Program-made: the position numbers and the translations under genes | Source: Pseudomonadota bacterium | Lineage (GTDB): Bacteria; Pseudomonadota; Gammaproteobacteria; Halothiobacillales; Halothiobacillaceae | NCBI GenBank assembly: GCA_021795795.1 | Contig: JAJYPA010000162.1 | Location: 1-14,714, forward strand | Direction: 5' to 3' | Length of the DNA: 14,714 bases | Shown here: in pieces, positions 1 to 7,815 of the stretch | Layout: each line of letters starts with the position of its first letter | Numbering within the stretch: the stretch's first letter is position 1 | The notes under the pieces: model-generated | Told to the model about the DNA's origin: nothing | What the model saw: only the letters and a program-made list of their open reading frames with translations | Databases searched by the model: none

Positions 1-362
1 TTGCACTCAGGTCAAGCTGTTCCATGTCATCCTATTGGATTGATATCTCGCGGCATTTTACATCAAAACGATGCATGAAGCACTGGGGTGGTGAACAGTT
101 ACCTTTATTTGTAGTCGATGTACACATTAGAACTTAGCAACAATCATAGTCAGAACACAAGGAAACAAGGTGAGTTGACAACAGGCCTGAGGAGCTTGTG
201 CTGGTGACCATATACATGTCAGTGGCATATAGCAGCCATCACAAATGATGCACGGTTGTCACAACAGAAAGGTATAGTTGTTGCTGGCTTTGATCATTGC
301 CTGAGCACGGAAAGCGGAAAAGATTTTCGTTTAACTATTTAATATAAAAGGAGAGTAAATAA
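1..362. other. Upstream region without a supported gene
   Basis: I see no recognisable gene here. Plus-strand frame 3 is open from the window edge to a TAG at 135-137 and frame 1 to a TGA at 76-78, so either could be the tail of a gene entering from the left, but neither tail resembles a family I know. A small inverted repeat (CATCA, 4-base loop, TGATG) lies at 237-250. The last 40 bases before the first gene are AT-rich and probably hold its promoter, but no convincing -35/-10 pair stands out. The region is long enough to carry regulatory sites for the operon that begins at 363. Confidence 0.4.
348..353 (+). promoter_or_regulatory. Ribosome binding site for the GTG-started cytochrome gene
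   Basis: AAGGAG sits 9 bases before GTG at 363. This strong Shine-Dalgarno match supports the GTG as the true start, although GTG is a less common start codon. Confidence 0.75.
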
Positions 363-944
363 GTGAGTCTAGGAACTTTAGAGTGGCCAAAAACCACCAA
401 GTGGCTTCACATTTGCCTTGCGGTATTTATGACTTTCGAGTTGATGAGCGAACTGGATATGAAGGCGATTTGGAAAAGGAAAGGAGAGCTTCACTTTCGT
501 CACCTTCTTTTCCACGCGCATATGTGGGTGGGAATGGCCACGGCTGTCGTCATCGCGCTTTTCTGGCTACAAGTATATTATAACGAGCAAGTTCGTGCTC
601 ATCTGTTTCCCTATCGTGGAACTTATCTGCAAAATATTTGTGCAGATATTACAGGCATGGTGAAGGGTTATCTCCCAGAATCTGGACTCCGTGGAGGACT
701 TCCAGGCCTCGTCCAAGGGTTTGGATTGCTTGCAGTCACAGGCATGGCATTTACTGGTGTCACCATGTTTTTTCTTATCCCAAACTTTGGGGTTTCCGCA
801 CCGATACATATCTATCAAATTCCTAAAAAAATTCACGATTATATTTCGGACTTCGTCTGGGTATACTGGTGGGTGCACATCAGTGCGGCACTATTGCATT
901 CTTTTAGATCACCACGAATTCCTAAGATATTTAAGGTTTGGTAG
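363..944 (+). CDS. Small b-type cytochrome, cytochrome b561-like integral membrane protein
   Basis: A 193-residue inner-membrane protein, probably a four-helix di-haem electron carrier. Helices are visible near residues 14-30, 50-72, 115-139 and 163-180. Histidines fall where the bacterial b561 family places haem ligands: H16 after WL in helix 1, H51/H53 at the head of helix 2, and H172/H179 in the last helix (HxxxxxxH). Such proteins usually pass electrons between the quinone pool and a partner; no partner domain is present in this chain. A 40-residue loop between helices 2 and 3 is longer than usual. The GTG start is backed by AAGGAG. The phosphatase gene follows 52 bases later on the same strand, so the two are probably co-transcribed. 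The bases are AT-richer than in the pump genes downstream. The b561 assignment comes from the histidine pattern and topology; a related family such as hydrogenase-type or formate-dehydrogenase-type cytochrome b is the main alternative. Confidence 0.72.
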   Translation: MSLGTLEWPKTTKWLHICLAVFMTFELMSELDMKAIWKRKGELHFRHLLFHAHMWVGMATAVVIALFWLQVYYNEQVRAHLFPYRGTYLQNICADITGMVKGYLPESGLRGGLPGLVQGFGLLAVTGMAFTGVTMFFLIPNFGVSAPIHIYQIPKKIHDYISDFVWVYWWVHISAALLHSFRSPRIPKIFKVW

Positions 945-996
945 AATGGCTCAGCATTTTCAGAATTAGCCAGAGGTATATTAGGGAGACTACGTA

Positions 997-2304
997 ATGA
1001 ATAAATTGTTATTGATATCTGTTTTTTTCTTCGGCCCATTCTTTATTGGGAGCGCGAGCGCATCAGGGAGTAATCCAAGCCTCACTATTAAAAAAGTGAT
1101 TATTTTCATGCGCCACAGTGTGCGATCACCTACAAAAAGCAGTGCGGCACTGGATCGGTGGTCGAGTCGCAGATGGCCTTCATGGAGTACAACACCTGGT
1201 TTTTTATCGGAAAACGGGGTCTTTTTAGCCAGGATGATGGGCCTTGGTATTTCAACATACTATAGGCACTATATCAACCGATATACGCTTAGCGGTAAAC
1301 ACTTTCAGCTAAAAGTGTTTGCGGATAACATGGAAAGAACTGTCGCCACCGGCGCCGGTGTTGTGGAGGGATTCAGGCCAATTCAGCATGTAACGGTCGA
1401 ACATGTCCTTCATGGTAAGGATCCTCTGTTCCATGCCGTTAAAATGCACGCATGTTCTGTGAACAAACCCATTACTGAAAAGCACTACCTGCAATCTATT
1501 TCACATTCATTGCTCAATAATTATAAGTACGTAATCTACATGAATGAAATGAAAAATATTCTTTGCCCTGACTTAAACAAAAAGGTCGCCGCACTATGTG
1601 CGCTGAATAGTCCAAACAAAGTTGCAATAAAAAACCATGTAAACATAAATGGAGCTCTTCACGTAGCCAATGCAGTAGGTGAATCCTTTCTGATGGAGTA
1701 TGCGGATGGAAAGCCGTGCAATCAGGTGGGATGGGGAAAGGTTTGCTCATTGAAAGTGATGAGTCATATGCTGTACCTTCGAAATCTGTATGCCAGGATA
1801 GCGCGAGAGGATCATTATTATGCACGGCACGGGGCCACGCCAGTCATGAAGTTGATTGTCAGTATCCTCGGGTCAACTAATAGATATCAGGTACCCGCAC
1901 AAGTTCCAAATTCGTTATCTCGTGCAAACATGTTGATTTTAATAGGTCATGATGTCAATATTTCAGAAATTTCTGGGATGCTTCATCTACGCTATCAACT
2001 TATCGCGCAACCTGATCGCACCCCTCCGGATATGGCGTTAGCTTTTGAGCTTCTTCAAGCAGCGAATGGACAAAGATACATCGGGCTACGTATTTTCTAT
2101 TTCAAGTTAAAAGAGATGCGCACCGCTGTACTACAGAAACGTTATTACAAGCCTGTGGTGACTGCTGGTCTCATGCCTGGATGTCATGAAGGCCCGGAAC
2201 ACGATCTGTGTACGTTGGCGCAATTCCAGCAATTGATCCGTGATAATGCCATTGCGAACTGCAAATTAATGCCAGACTGGTTGGCTGGGGACAACGTACA
2301 TTGA
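997..2304 (+). CDS. Histidine acid phosphatase family protein (AppA/Agp-like), exported
   Basis: A 435-residue periplasmic protein with a signal peptide at about residues 1-22 (hydrophobic core, then GSASAS). Histidine acid phosphatases (branch 2) hydrolyse phosphomonoesters such as glucose-1-phosphate or phytate through a phosphohistidine. The nucleophile motif is RHSVRSP at residues 39-45, with H40 as expected nucleophile; the family form is RHGxRxP, so Gly is replaced by Ser. Also seen: TPGFLSENG and MMG at 66-82, the ADNMERT segment around residues 109-115 (family ADxxQRT) with the phosphate-binding Arg, and the proton-donor motif GHD at 317-319. Eight cysteines are present (153, 190, 201, 241, 250, 396, 405, 422). 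The last three have the spacing I recall for the disulfide cysteines of E. coli AppA. The length matches AppA. AGGGAG lies 8 bases before ATG. The stop overlaps the TTG start of the TolC-like gene. Specificity cannot be read from the sequence, and the Ser substitution leaves activity uncertain. Confidence 0.9.
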   Translation: MNKLLLISVFFFGPFFIGSASASGSNPSLTIKKVIIFMRHSVRSPTKSSAALDRWSSRRWPSWSTTPGFLSENGVFLARMMGLGISTYYRHYINRYTLSGKHFQLKVFADNMERTVATGAGVVEGFRPIQHVTVEHVLHGKDPLFHAVKMHACSVNKPITEKHYLQSISHSLLNNYKYVIYMNEMKNILCPDLNKKVAALCALNSPNKVAIKNHVNINGALHVANAVGESFLMEYADGKPCNQVGWGKVCSLKVMSHMLYLRNLYARIAREDHYYARHGATPVMKLIVSILGSTNRYQVPAQVPNSLSRANMLILIGHDVNISEISGMLHLRYQLIAQPDRTPPDMALAFELLQAANGQRYIGLRIFYFKLKEMRTAVLQKRYYKPVVTAGLMPGCHEGPEHDLCTLAQFQQLIRDNAIANCKLMPDWLAGDNVH

Positions 2305-3608
2305 TATTTCATATTCGTTTATATTTAACGGTTCTCATAGTGTGCATTTTGCCAAGCGTCGCGGTTGCAGATGGAGCTTCCCTCACTCTGCCCGCAGCAA
2401 TTACCGAAGCCCTGCGCACGCAGCCGCAGGTATTTCAGTCTGCGCACACTGTGGCAGCAGGTCGAGACCTCTCTCAGGCTGCGCATGCTGTGCTTTTGCC
2501 GCAGATTTCTCTGGCGGCGGGTAGCATCTGGTCCGAGAGCCGGAATGGTCAACCCTTATTTGTTGCGGCCAACGGTCCGCGCGAGGTGATTGGGCAGATC
2601 CAGGTGTCAGTACCGCTTTACGCTCCGCAACTGCACGCCCTCGCGAAAGCAGCGAAAGACCAGTCCGCCATTACCCGATCGCAGGAAACGGCAACCCGGC
2701 TGGTGGTGGCAGCTCAGGTCATCAACGCCTATTATCAGCTCGATTTGCTACAAAATCAGGCAGCCATATGGCGCAGCACGCTGAATGTCGCCCAAAAACT
2801 CTATCTGGATACCCATAAAGCATATGCAGCCGGGGCTGTTTCAAAATTGGATATCATCCAAACCGCCCTACTGCGCAATAAGGCACGCACCGGATTACAG
2901 CAGACTATAGCGGAGACACATGCGGCGACAAGGTTACTGAATCTGCAAATAGGGCGTGCACCAGATGGGGAGGTCATGCTGTCAAATGGGCAAGAGTTCG
3001 CGAGCCCGTTGCTCAGTCCATCTCTCCTGGACACGCAGGCAAAGCGTATGCAGCCATTGGTACAGATTGCGGATCGACAGATCGCTTTAGGGCTGGCGCA
3101 GATACAGGTACAGCGCGGTGCCACACTGCCGACTATCAGCGCTGGTGCCGCCTACGGGGTGGATACTGTCACCGTGCCACGGACCGGAGACCTCGGCTGG
3201 CAGGGAGCGGTGACTCTCAGTATGCCGATATTCGGATTTGGCGCACATAAAGATCGAATCGCTGCTGCCCAAGAACAGGTCGCGGCCTTACGTGCCGCGC
3301 GTCAGGCGCTGATTCTGCAGATCAATAGCCAGATCGCCCATGATTATGGCGCCACCCAGGCCGCTGAAAAAACTTTGGATAATGACCGCAAGGCAGCCCG
3401 TGAAGCATTCAGCGTCTACACCATGACCCGCAAAGGCTATTTCGCGGGTGCCCTAAATGCACTCAATCTCGCCCAGGCAGAGGGTAGTTGGGTACGAACG
3501 CGTTTGCGCCTCGCCAGTGCCAGAATAGCGGCGCAAATGACTCGCGCTCAATTAGAGCTTGATATGGGGCGTTACCCTATTGAAAAAAAGGAAATCTCCC
3601 GCTCATGA
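2301..3608 (+). CDS. TolC-like outer-membrane efflux channel
   Basis: A 435-residue outer-membrane factor that forms the exit duct of the RND pump encoded by the next two genes. An N-terminal signal peptide (residues 1-23, ending SVAVA) is followed by two homologous halves of long amphipathic, Ala/Gln-rich helices typical of the OEP family: roughly 27-215 and 235-425, with segments such as YYQLDLLQNQ and LDIIQTALLR. A repeat-linked beta segment (LSMPIFGFG, residues 305-313) corresponds to the second outer-membrane strand region; its first-half counterpart is VSVPLYAP near residue 103. The start is TTG, embedded in the TTGA overlap with the phosphatase stop, with GGGGA about ten bases upstream. 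This suggests translational coupling. The 3' end overlaps the adaptor gene by 4 bases (ATGA). Base composition becomes clearly GC-richer here than in the phosphatase gene. Confidence 0.93.
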   Translation: MIFHIRLYLTVLIVCILPSVAVADGASLTLPAAITEALRTQPQVFQSAHTVAAGRDLSQAAHAVLLPQISLAAGSIWSESRNGQPLFVAANGPREVIGQIQVSVPLYAPQLHALAKAAKDQSAITRSQETATRLVVAAQVINAYYQLDLLQNQAAIWRSTLNVAQKLYLDTHKAYAAGAVSKLDIIQTALLRNKARTGLQQTIAETHAATRLLNLQIGRAPDGEVMLSNGQEFASPLLSPSLLDTQAKRMQPLVQIADRQIALGLAQIQVQRGATLPTISAGAAYGVDTVTVPRTGDLGWQGAVTLSMPIFGFGAHKDRIAAAQEQVAALRAARQALILQINSQIAHDYGATQAAEKTLDNDRKAAREAFSVYTMTRKGYFAGALNALNLAQAEGSWVRTRLRLASARIAAQMTRAQLELDMGRYPIEKKEISRS

Positions 3609-4606
3609 CTCTACTATTCCGAAGCGCTCGGCCGCACTACGTTCGGCGATACTTGGTGCTGCTGCTCCCCTTTTTATGGATATCTTCGGCCTGTGCGGTG
3701 CCGGTTACCGTGGCGATCGTAAAGACCTCATCATGGACGCAAACGGTATCAGTCATGGGACAAGTCAAAAGTGTCGGACAGGTAACCCTGACGGCCCCTA
3801 TGACCGGACGAGTCATAGGGCCATTTCAGTCTGCCGGGATGCTTTTGCCGGGCACGGTGATTGCGCGCATTGATCCCCCAGGTCTACAGGCACGCATTCA
3901 GGCCGCACAGGCCCAGACGGACTACGCGCGGATTGCTCTGCAGCGCAATCAACGCTTGCTGCGGGATGGCGTTGTTGCCATTGCCACGGTGGATTCCAGT
4001 CAGGTTGCCTGGCAACAAGCCATTGCTACCTCCCGCGCTCTTCAAGCCGAACAATCGGATCAGTCGCTGATTGCGCCTTTTGCTGGCGGCATTGATTATC
4101 TAGTGGCACCGGGGGCAGTAGTCATGGCGGGGACACCCATCGCCACCCTGAGTGGTCGTGGGCAGCCCTGGGTAGCATCACTCGTCCCGCCGCAGACCGC
4201 CTTTCACCTGACTGTTGGGTCACCCGTCCATTTGCAGGTAGGCCCCTGGCAGGGTACTGGGCGAATTCGCAGCATCGGGAGCAGCGCGCGCCAGTCTGGC
4301 CTCGTCTCCGTTGTGATCACCTTGCCTGCGAATACACCGTTACTACCCGGAGAATGGATTTCCGTACATCTCCAAGTCCCGAAAAAACAGGCCGTAGCAG
4401 TCCCTGTTGCTGCCGTGGTGATGCACGGCGCTCATGCACTGGTGTATGTGGATGATCATGGTCATGCGCGGCCTGTTTCCATCAAGGTATTGGGCACAGA
4501 GCACGGCATTGCGCGAATAGTTGGCAATCTCAAGACTGGTGAACAGGTCGTGATGTCTGGCAATACCCGTCTGAACAGTCATGCACCGCTGGAGATCCAG
4601 AAATGA
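3605..4606 (+). CDS. RND efflux periplasmic adaptor (membrane fusion protein, HlyD/AcrA family)
   Basis: A 333-residue periplasmic adaptor that bridges the RND transporter and the TolC-like channel. Residues 1-31 form a signal peptide or anchor (Arg-rich, then LVLLLPFLWISSACA); a lipoprotein cysteine at C30 is possible, but the preceding SSA is a poor lipobox. Domains in order: first half of the lipoyl/barrel-sandwich domain (about 45-90, with LTAPMTGRV and an LLPGTVIARID segment), a short alpha-helical hairpin (about 92-148), the second lipoyl half (about 150-185, with LIAPFAGGID and PGAVVMAGTPIATL), a beta-barrel (about 186-260), and a membrane-proximal domain (about 260-330, with VPVAAVV and LKTGEQVVMSG). 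No His- or Met-rich metal-binding N-terminal extension is seen, so the sequence does not favour metal export. Both ends overlap the neighbouring genes by 4 bases, as expected for subunits made together. Confidence 0.93.
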   Translation: MTLLFRSARPHYVRRYLVLLLPFLWISSACAVPVTVAIVKTSSWTQTVSVMGQVKSVGQVTLTAPMTGRVIGPFQSAGMLLPGTVIARIDPPGLQARIQAAQAQTDYARIALQRNQRLLRDGVVAIATVDSSQVAWQQAIATSRALQAEQSDQSLIAPFAGGIDYLVAPGAVVMAGTPIATLSGRGQPWVASLVPPQTAFHLTVGSPVHLQVGPWQGTGRIRSIGSSARQSGLVSVVITLPANTPLLPGEWISVHLQVPKKQAVAVPVAAVVMHGAHALVYVDDHGHARPVSIKVLGTEHGIARIVGNLKTGEQVVMSGNTRLNSHAPLEIQK

Positions 4607-7600
4607 TTCGGGCCTATCTACGGTTTTTGTGGGAAACGCGTTTTACGGTGCTACTTCTGATCGGTTTGCTCTTGGCCGCCGGGTGGATTGCCTTTCAGGA
4701 AATGCCAGAGAGCATATTTCCAGCGGTGGACTTTCCCAAGGTGTCGGTGTTGGTGCATACCCGCGATCTCCCGGTCAAATTCATGCTCCTGGAAGTGACC
4801 CGTCCCTTGGAAGAAGCCGCTAAAGGCGAGCCAGGAGTCACTTTGGTGCGCTCCCAGACAGGAAATGGCCTGACCAAGCTCCATGTCTATTTCGGGCCTC
4901 ATACCAACCCTGATCTCGCCTACTTGATGCTGCAGGCCCGGCTATCGCACATTGTCCTACCAGTCGGAGCAAAAATGAGCGTGCGACTGATGACGCCCAA
5001 CATCTATCCCCTGTCCGAGTATGCATTAGTCTCCAATCACCTGGACAGCTCGGCCATGATGGCGACCTTCGCCTTTTCCATTCGCTCGGCAATCCTGTCG
5101 GTGCCAGGGGTTTACCATGTGGACGACACCGGGCGAGGCTGGCCCGAAGTGCATATCCGCCTCGATCCACAAAGTTTAGCTCAGTATCATCTCAGCGCCG
5201 CCCAAGTGGTCAGCGCCCTGCGCGCCCAACAAGGACCCTTTTTCTCCGGGGTGCTCAATGCCTTTCATGAGCAATTTATTCTTGCCACTACGCCGCGGCC
5301 CAGTGACGCCGCCCATCTAGCCACAGTGACGCTTCCACTAGGCATCGCCAATGCTGCCGGGGTGCACACGCCCCTCGCCTTGGGGGCACTCGGCAGCATT
5401 CAGACCGGGCCACCACCGCTGATCCGACAGGCTGCCGTCGCTGGGTATCGCCACGCCATGCTCATCGATGTCTCGGCACAACAGGGCGCAAATCAGGTGA
5501 GTGTCTCCAATGCCGTGCAAAAACGGATACAGATGCTGGAGGCGCATTTGCCAGCGCATATGCATATAGTTCCGATTTACAAACTGAGCCATCTCATCCA
5601 GTCTAGTTTGAGCGATGTCTGGATCGCGCTCGGTCTGGGCACTGCCATTGCTTTCTTGATTGTCTTCCTTTTCCTGGGCCGCTGGGACGGAGCTGTTGCC
5701 ACCCTGGCCGTAGTGCCCCTAGCCGTGGCGGCCACTATGCTGGCTCTGCACGCCTTGGGTTTTGGTATCAATATCATGACCCTTGGTGGGATCACCGCGG
5801 CTATTGGGGCGCTGGTGGATCATGCCATCGTAATCGTCGAGCGCGGCATTCATGGTCTCGAAGGGGATGCCGAGACACGTCGCGAACAGGCCCTGCATCG
5901 CATACACAATATTATGCCCTTGATGACCATGGCCACACTGACCGCCTGTATTATCTTCCTACCGCTGATTTTCCTTTCCGGCACCATTGGCTTGCTGTTC
6001 CGGTCGATGGCGATGGCAATTGTGGTGGCCCTCGTGACCTCACAAATTATCGCCACTGTCGTTACTCCCGTTTTTGCTCTGTGGATTGCCACACGTGCGA
6101 AATATTTTCATCGTCTGCCTGGAGAACGCTGGCTGCGTCGTCATTATGGACGGTTGCTCGTGGCCGGCATGCGTCGGCCCTGGTTGGCGGTACCGGTGGT
6201 TCTTGTGATGGTGCTCGCAGCCAGCATCGGCGCCACCCAGTTGCCTACGGCCTTCTTGCCCCGCTGGGATGAGGGAATTTTCGTGGTGCCTTATCGTACG
6301 CCGGTGGGGAGTGGCATTGCGGAAACTATGCGCGTTGGCCGAGACTTTATGCACATCGCCCAGGAAAATCCGAATGTGGAGCGGGTTGATCTGGTCGCGG
6401 GCCGTGGCCTAGGTAATGCGTATGCGACCCCTAACAAGGGTGCGTTGACCATATTGCTGAAATCTCATCGTACACAAAGCACCGAAGCGGTGATGCGCAG
6501 TCTGCGTCACGAACTACAAAAAGCCGCACCAGATCTGACGACCTTAGAGACTATGCAGGTGATGATCAACCGGCTAGGTAATCTGTCTGGTTCGCACGCG
6601 CCGCTGGTCATTGAACTCTTTGGCAGCGACTCTACCACCCTCCATAATGCCGGCCTGCATCTGACCAAAGTGCTGGAGGCGAGTCATGACTTCCAGTCCA
6701 TCGTCTTCAAGTCCCCATCGGCAGGGCCGGAACTCGCCATCCATCCGAGTGCGCTGGCCAACATGGAGGATTTCACACCACAGGCCCTGTCCAGCGAGAT
6801 CAAGACTCGCTACTGGGGCCGACGTGCGGGATTCCTGCTGCACGGGGAGCAGATTTTACCCATCCGGGTAGAGATGGAGGGGGCGAAAAGCAGAAATCCG
6901 GCCAATTTTGGCGGAACGGCACTGCGCTTACCCAATGGTACACTCGCTCCGCTCTCGCAAGTCGCTCACATGCAACTGCAGGGAATGGTGCCTTATGTGA
7001 CTCACCAAAATCTCGTGCCGTATGCCACCATCAAACTCAGTCCCAAAGCGGGTGAAGGATTGTCTCAAGCGGCAGCGAAAGCCGACATCATCATCACGGA
7101 TGCGCACTTGCCGCTAGGAATAACCAACAGTATCGGTGGTTATTATCGCGAGCAACAAAAGAGTTTTCAGCAAATGACGATTATTCTTATCGGCGCACTG
7201 CTACTCCTGCTGATTCTGTTAGGTTTTCAGTTCGGTAGCCAGAAAGCGGCGACGGTGGCAATTTTTTCCATAGCGCTGGCGGCGCCGGGGGCACTGATCC
7301 TGTTGATGATCACCCATACGTCACTGGACAGCACGGCATTTCTGGGAATTTTGCTGGTCTTCGCCATCGCCGTGAACAACGTCATTCTGGTCTTCGCCCG
7401 TGCCCGGCAACTGGACGGCAACCATCCTCGCCCAGCCAGCGTGGCCTTCGCTGCGCGTCAGCGCCTGCGGCCCATCCTGATGACGATGCTGGCCGATGTT
7501 TTCGGCTTTCTGCCCCTCGCCATCGGCATCGGGCGCGGAACCGACCTACTGCAACCCCTGGCCATCTCGGTCATGGGCGGACTGACACTGGGAACGGTGA

Positions 7601-7668
7601 TGACCTTATGGCTGGCCCCGGTGCTATATGCCGCATGGACGGCAAAAAGACCAAGAACCCGTGATTAG
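4603..7668 (+). CDS. RND-superfamily efflux transporter, inner-membrane permease subunit
   Basis: A 1021-residue proton-driven transporter, the engine of the pump. It has the duplicated RND plan: TM1 at about residues 14-31, a first large periplasmic porter region (about 35-330), TM2-6 (about 335-500), TM7 near 530, a second periplasmic region (about 545-855), and TM8-12 to the end. N-terminal landmarks PESIFPAVDFP and TRPLEEAAKGEPGV match family positions. In TM4 the proton-relay motif reads GALVDHAIVIVE, with D406 and E413. AcrB-type proteins have two adjacent Asp here and CusA-type proteins have one Asp plus a Glu seven residues later, so the D...E spacing fits the heavy-metal type, but H407 is unusual. 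TM10/11 carries the expected NN pair (N925/N926). The length is slightly short for either type (about 1030-1050). Substrate is undecided; the adaptor lacks metal-binding features. This is the last gene of the overlapping operon. Confidence 0.95.
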   Translation: MIRAYLRFLWETRFTVLLLIGLLLAAGWIAFQEMPESIFPAVDFPKVSVLVHTRDLPVKFMLLEVTRPLEEAAKGEPGVTLVRSQTGNGLTKLHVYFGPHTNPDLAYLMLQARLSHIVLPVGAKMSVRLMTPNIYPLSEYALVSNHLDSSAMMATFAFSIRSAILSVPGVYHVDDTGRGWPEVHIRLDPQSLAQYHLSAAQVVSALRAQQGPFFSGVLNAFHEQFILATTPRPSDAAHLATVTLPLGIANAAGVHTPLALGALGSIQTGPPPLIRQAAVAGYRHAMLIDVSAQQGANQVSVSNAVQKRIQMLEAHLPAHMHIVPIYKLSHLIQSSLSDVWIALGLGTAIAFLIVFLFLGRWDGAVATLAVVPLAVAATMLALHALGFGINIMTLGGITAAIGALVDHAIVIVERGIHGLEGDAETRREQALHRIHNIMPLMTMATLTACIIFLPLIFLSGTIGLLFRSMAMAIVVALVTSQIIATVVTPVFALWIATRAKYFHRLPGERWLRRHYGRLLVAGMRRPWLAVPVVLVMVLAASIGATQLPTAFLPRWDEGIFVVPYRTPVGSGIAETMRVGRDFMHIAQENPNVERVDLVAGRGLGNAYATPNKGALTILLKSHRTQSTEAVMRSLRHELQKAAPDLTTLETMQVMINRLGNLSGSHAPLVIELFGSDSTTLHNAGLHLTKVLEASHDFQSIVFKSPSAGPELAIHPSALANMEDFTPQALSSEIKTRYWGRRAGFLLHGEQILPIRVEMEGAKSRNPANFGGTALRLPNGTLAPLSQVAHMQLQGMVPYVTHQNLVPYATIKLSPKAGEGLSQAAAKADIIITDAHLPLGITNSIGGYYREQQKSFQQMTIILIGALLLLLILLGFQFGSQKAATVAIFSIALAAPGALILLMITHTSLDSTAFLGILLVFAIAVNNVILVFARARQLDGNHPRPASVAFAARQRLRPILMTMLADVFGFLPLAIGIGRGTDLLQPLAISVMGGLTLGTVMTLWLAPVLYAAWTAKRPRTRD

Positions 7669-7734
7669 CAATTCTACAAAATATCCCAAGCTGCCGGCTT
7701 TAGTCATGTAAATGTAATCAGAAGAAATATTTAG

Positions 7735-7748
7735 GTCACCTCAGTGAC
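7735..7748. repeat. Short inverted repeat upstream of the TonB receptor gene
   Basis: GTCAC and GTGAC are separated by CTCA, about 70 bases before the receptor's ATG in the pump-receptor intergenic region. It could be an operator half-site pair or a small hairpin. Five-base arms arise by chance easily, so this is only a candidate. No recognisable Fur box was seen nearby. Confidence 0.25.
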
Positions 7749-7801
7749 ACACTCCTGTAAAATTGGTCTGATATTCTTTAGCAACTTACCATGGTCGCTA
7801 C

Positions 7802-7808
7802 AAGGAAA
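7802..7808 (+). promoter_or_regulatory. Ribosome binding site fixing the TonB receptor start
   Basis: AAGGAAA lies 7 bases before ATG at 7816. An in-frame GTG exists at 7744, but the residues it would add do not look like a signal peptide, while translation from 7816 gives a proper one. I therefore choose 7816. Confidence 0.7.
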
Positions 7809-7815
7809 AATCACA

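Noticed and set aside
283..345. Sigma-70 promoter for the cytochrome gene (TTGATC near 290)
   Set aside because: No acceptable -10 box lies 16-18 bases downstream, and the AT-rich TATAAA overlaps the ribosome site.
7688..7700. AAGC/GCTT stem as terminator of the pump operon
   Set aside because: Only a four-base stem and no T run follows; too weak to support.
7744..7815. GTG start at 7744 for the TonB receptor
   Set aside because: The extra 24 residues precede a complete signal peptide that begins at ATG 7816, and AAGGAAA is placed for that ATG.
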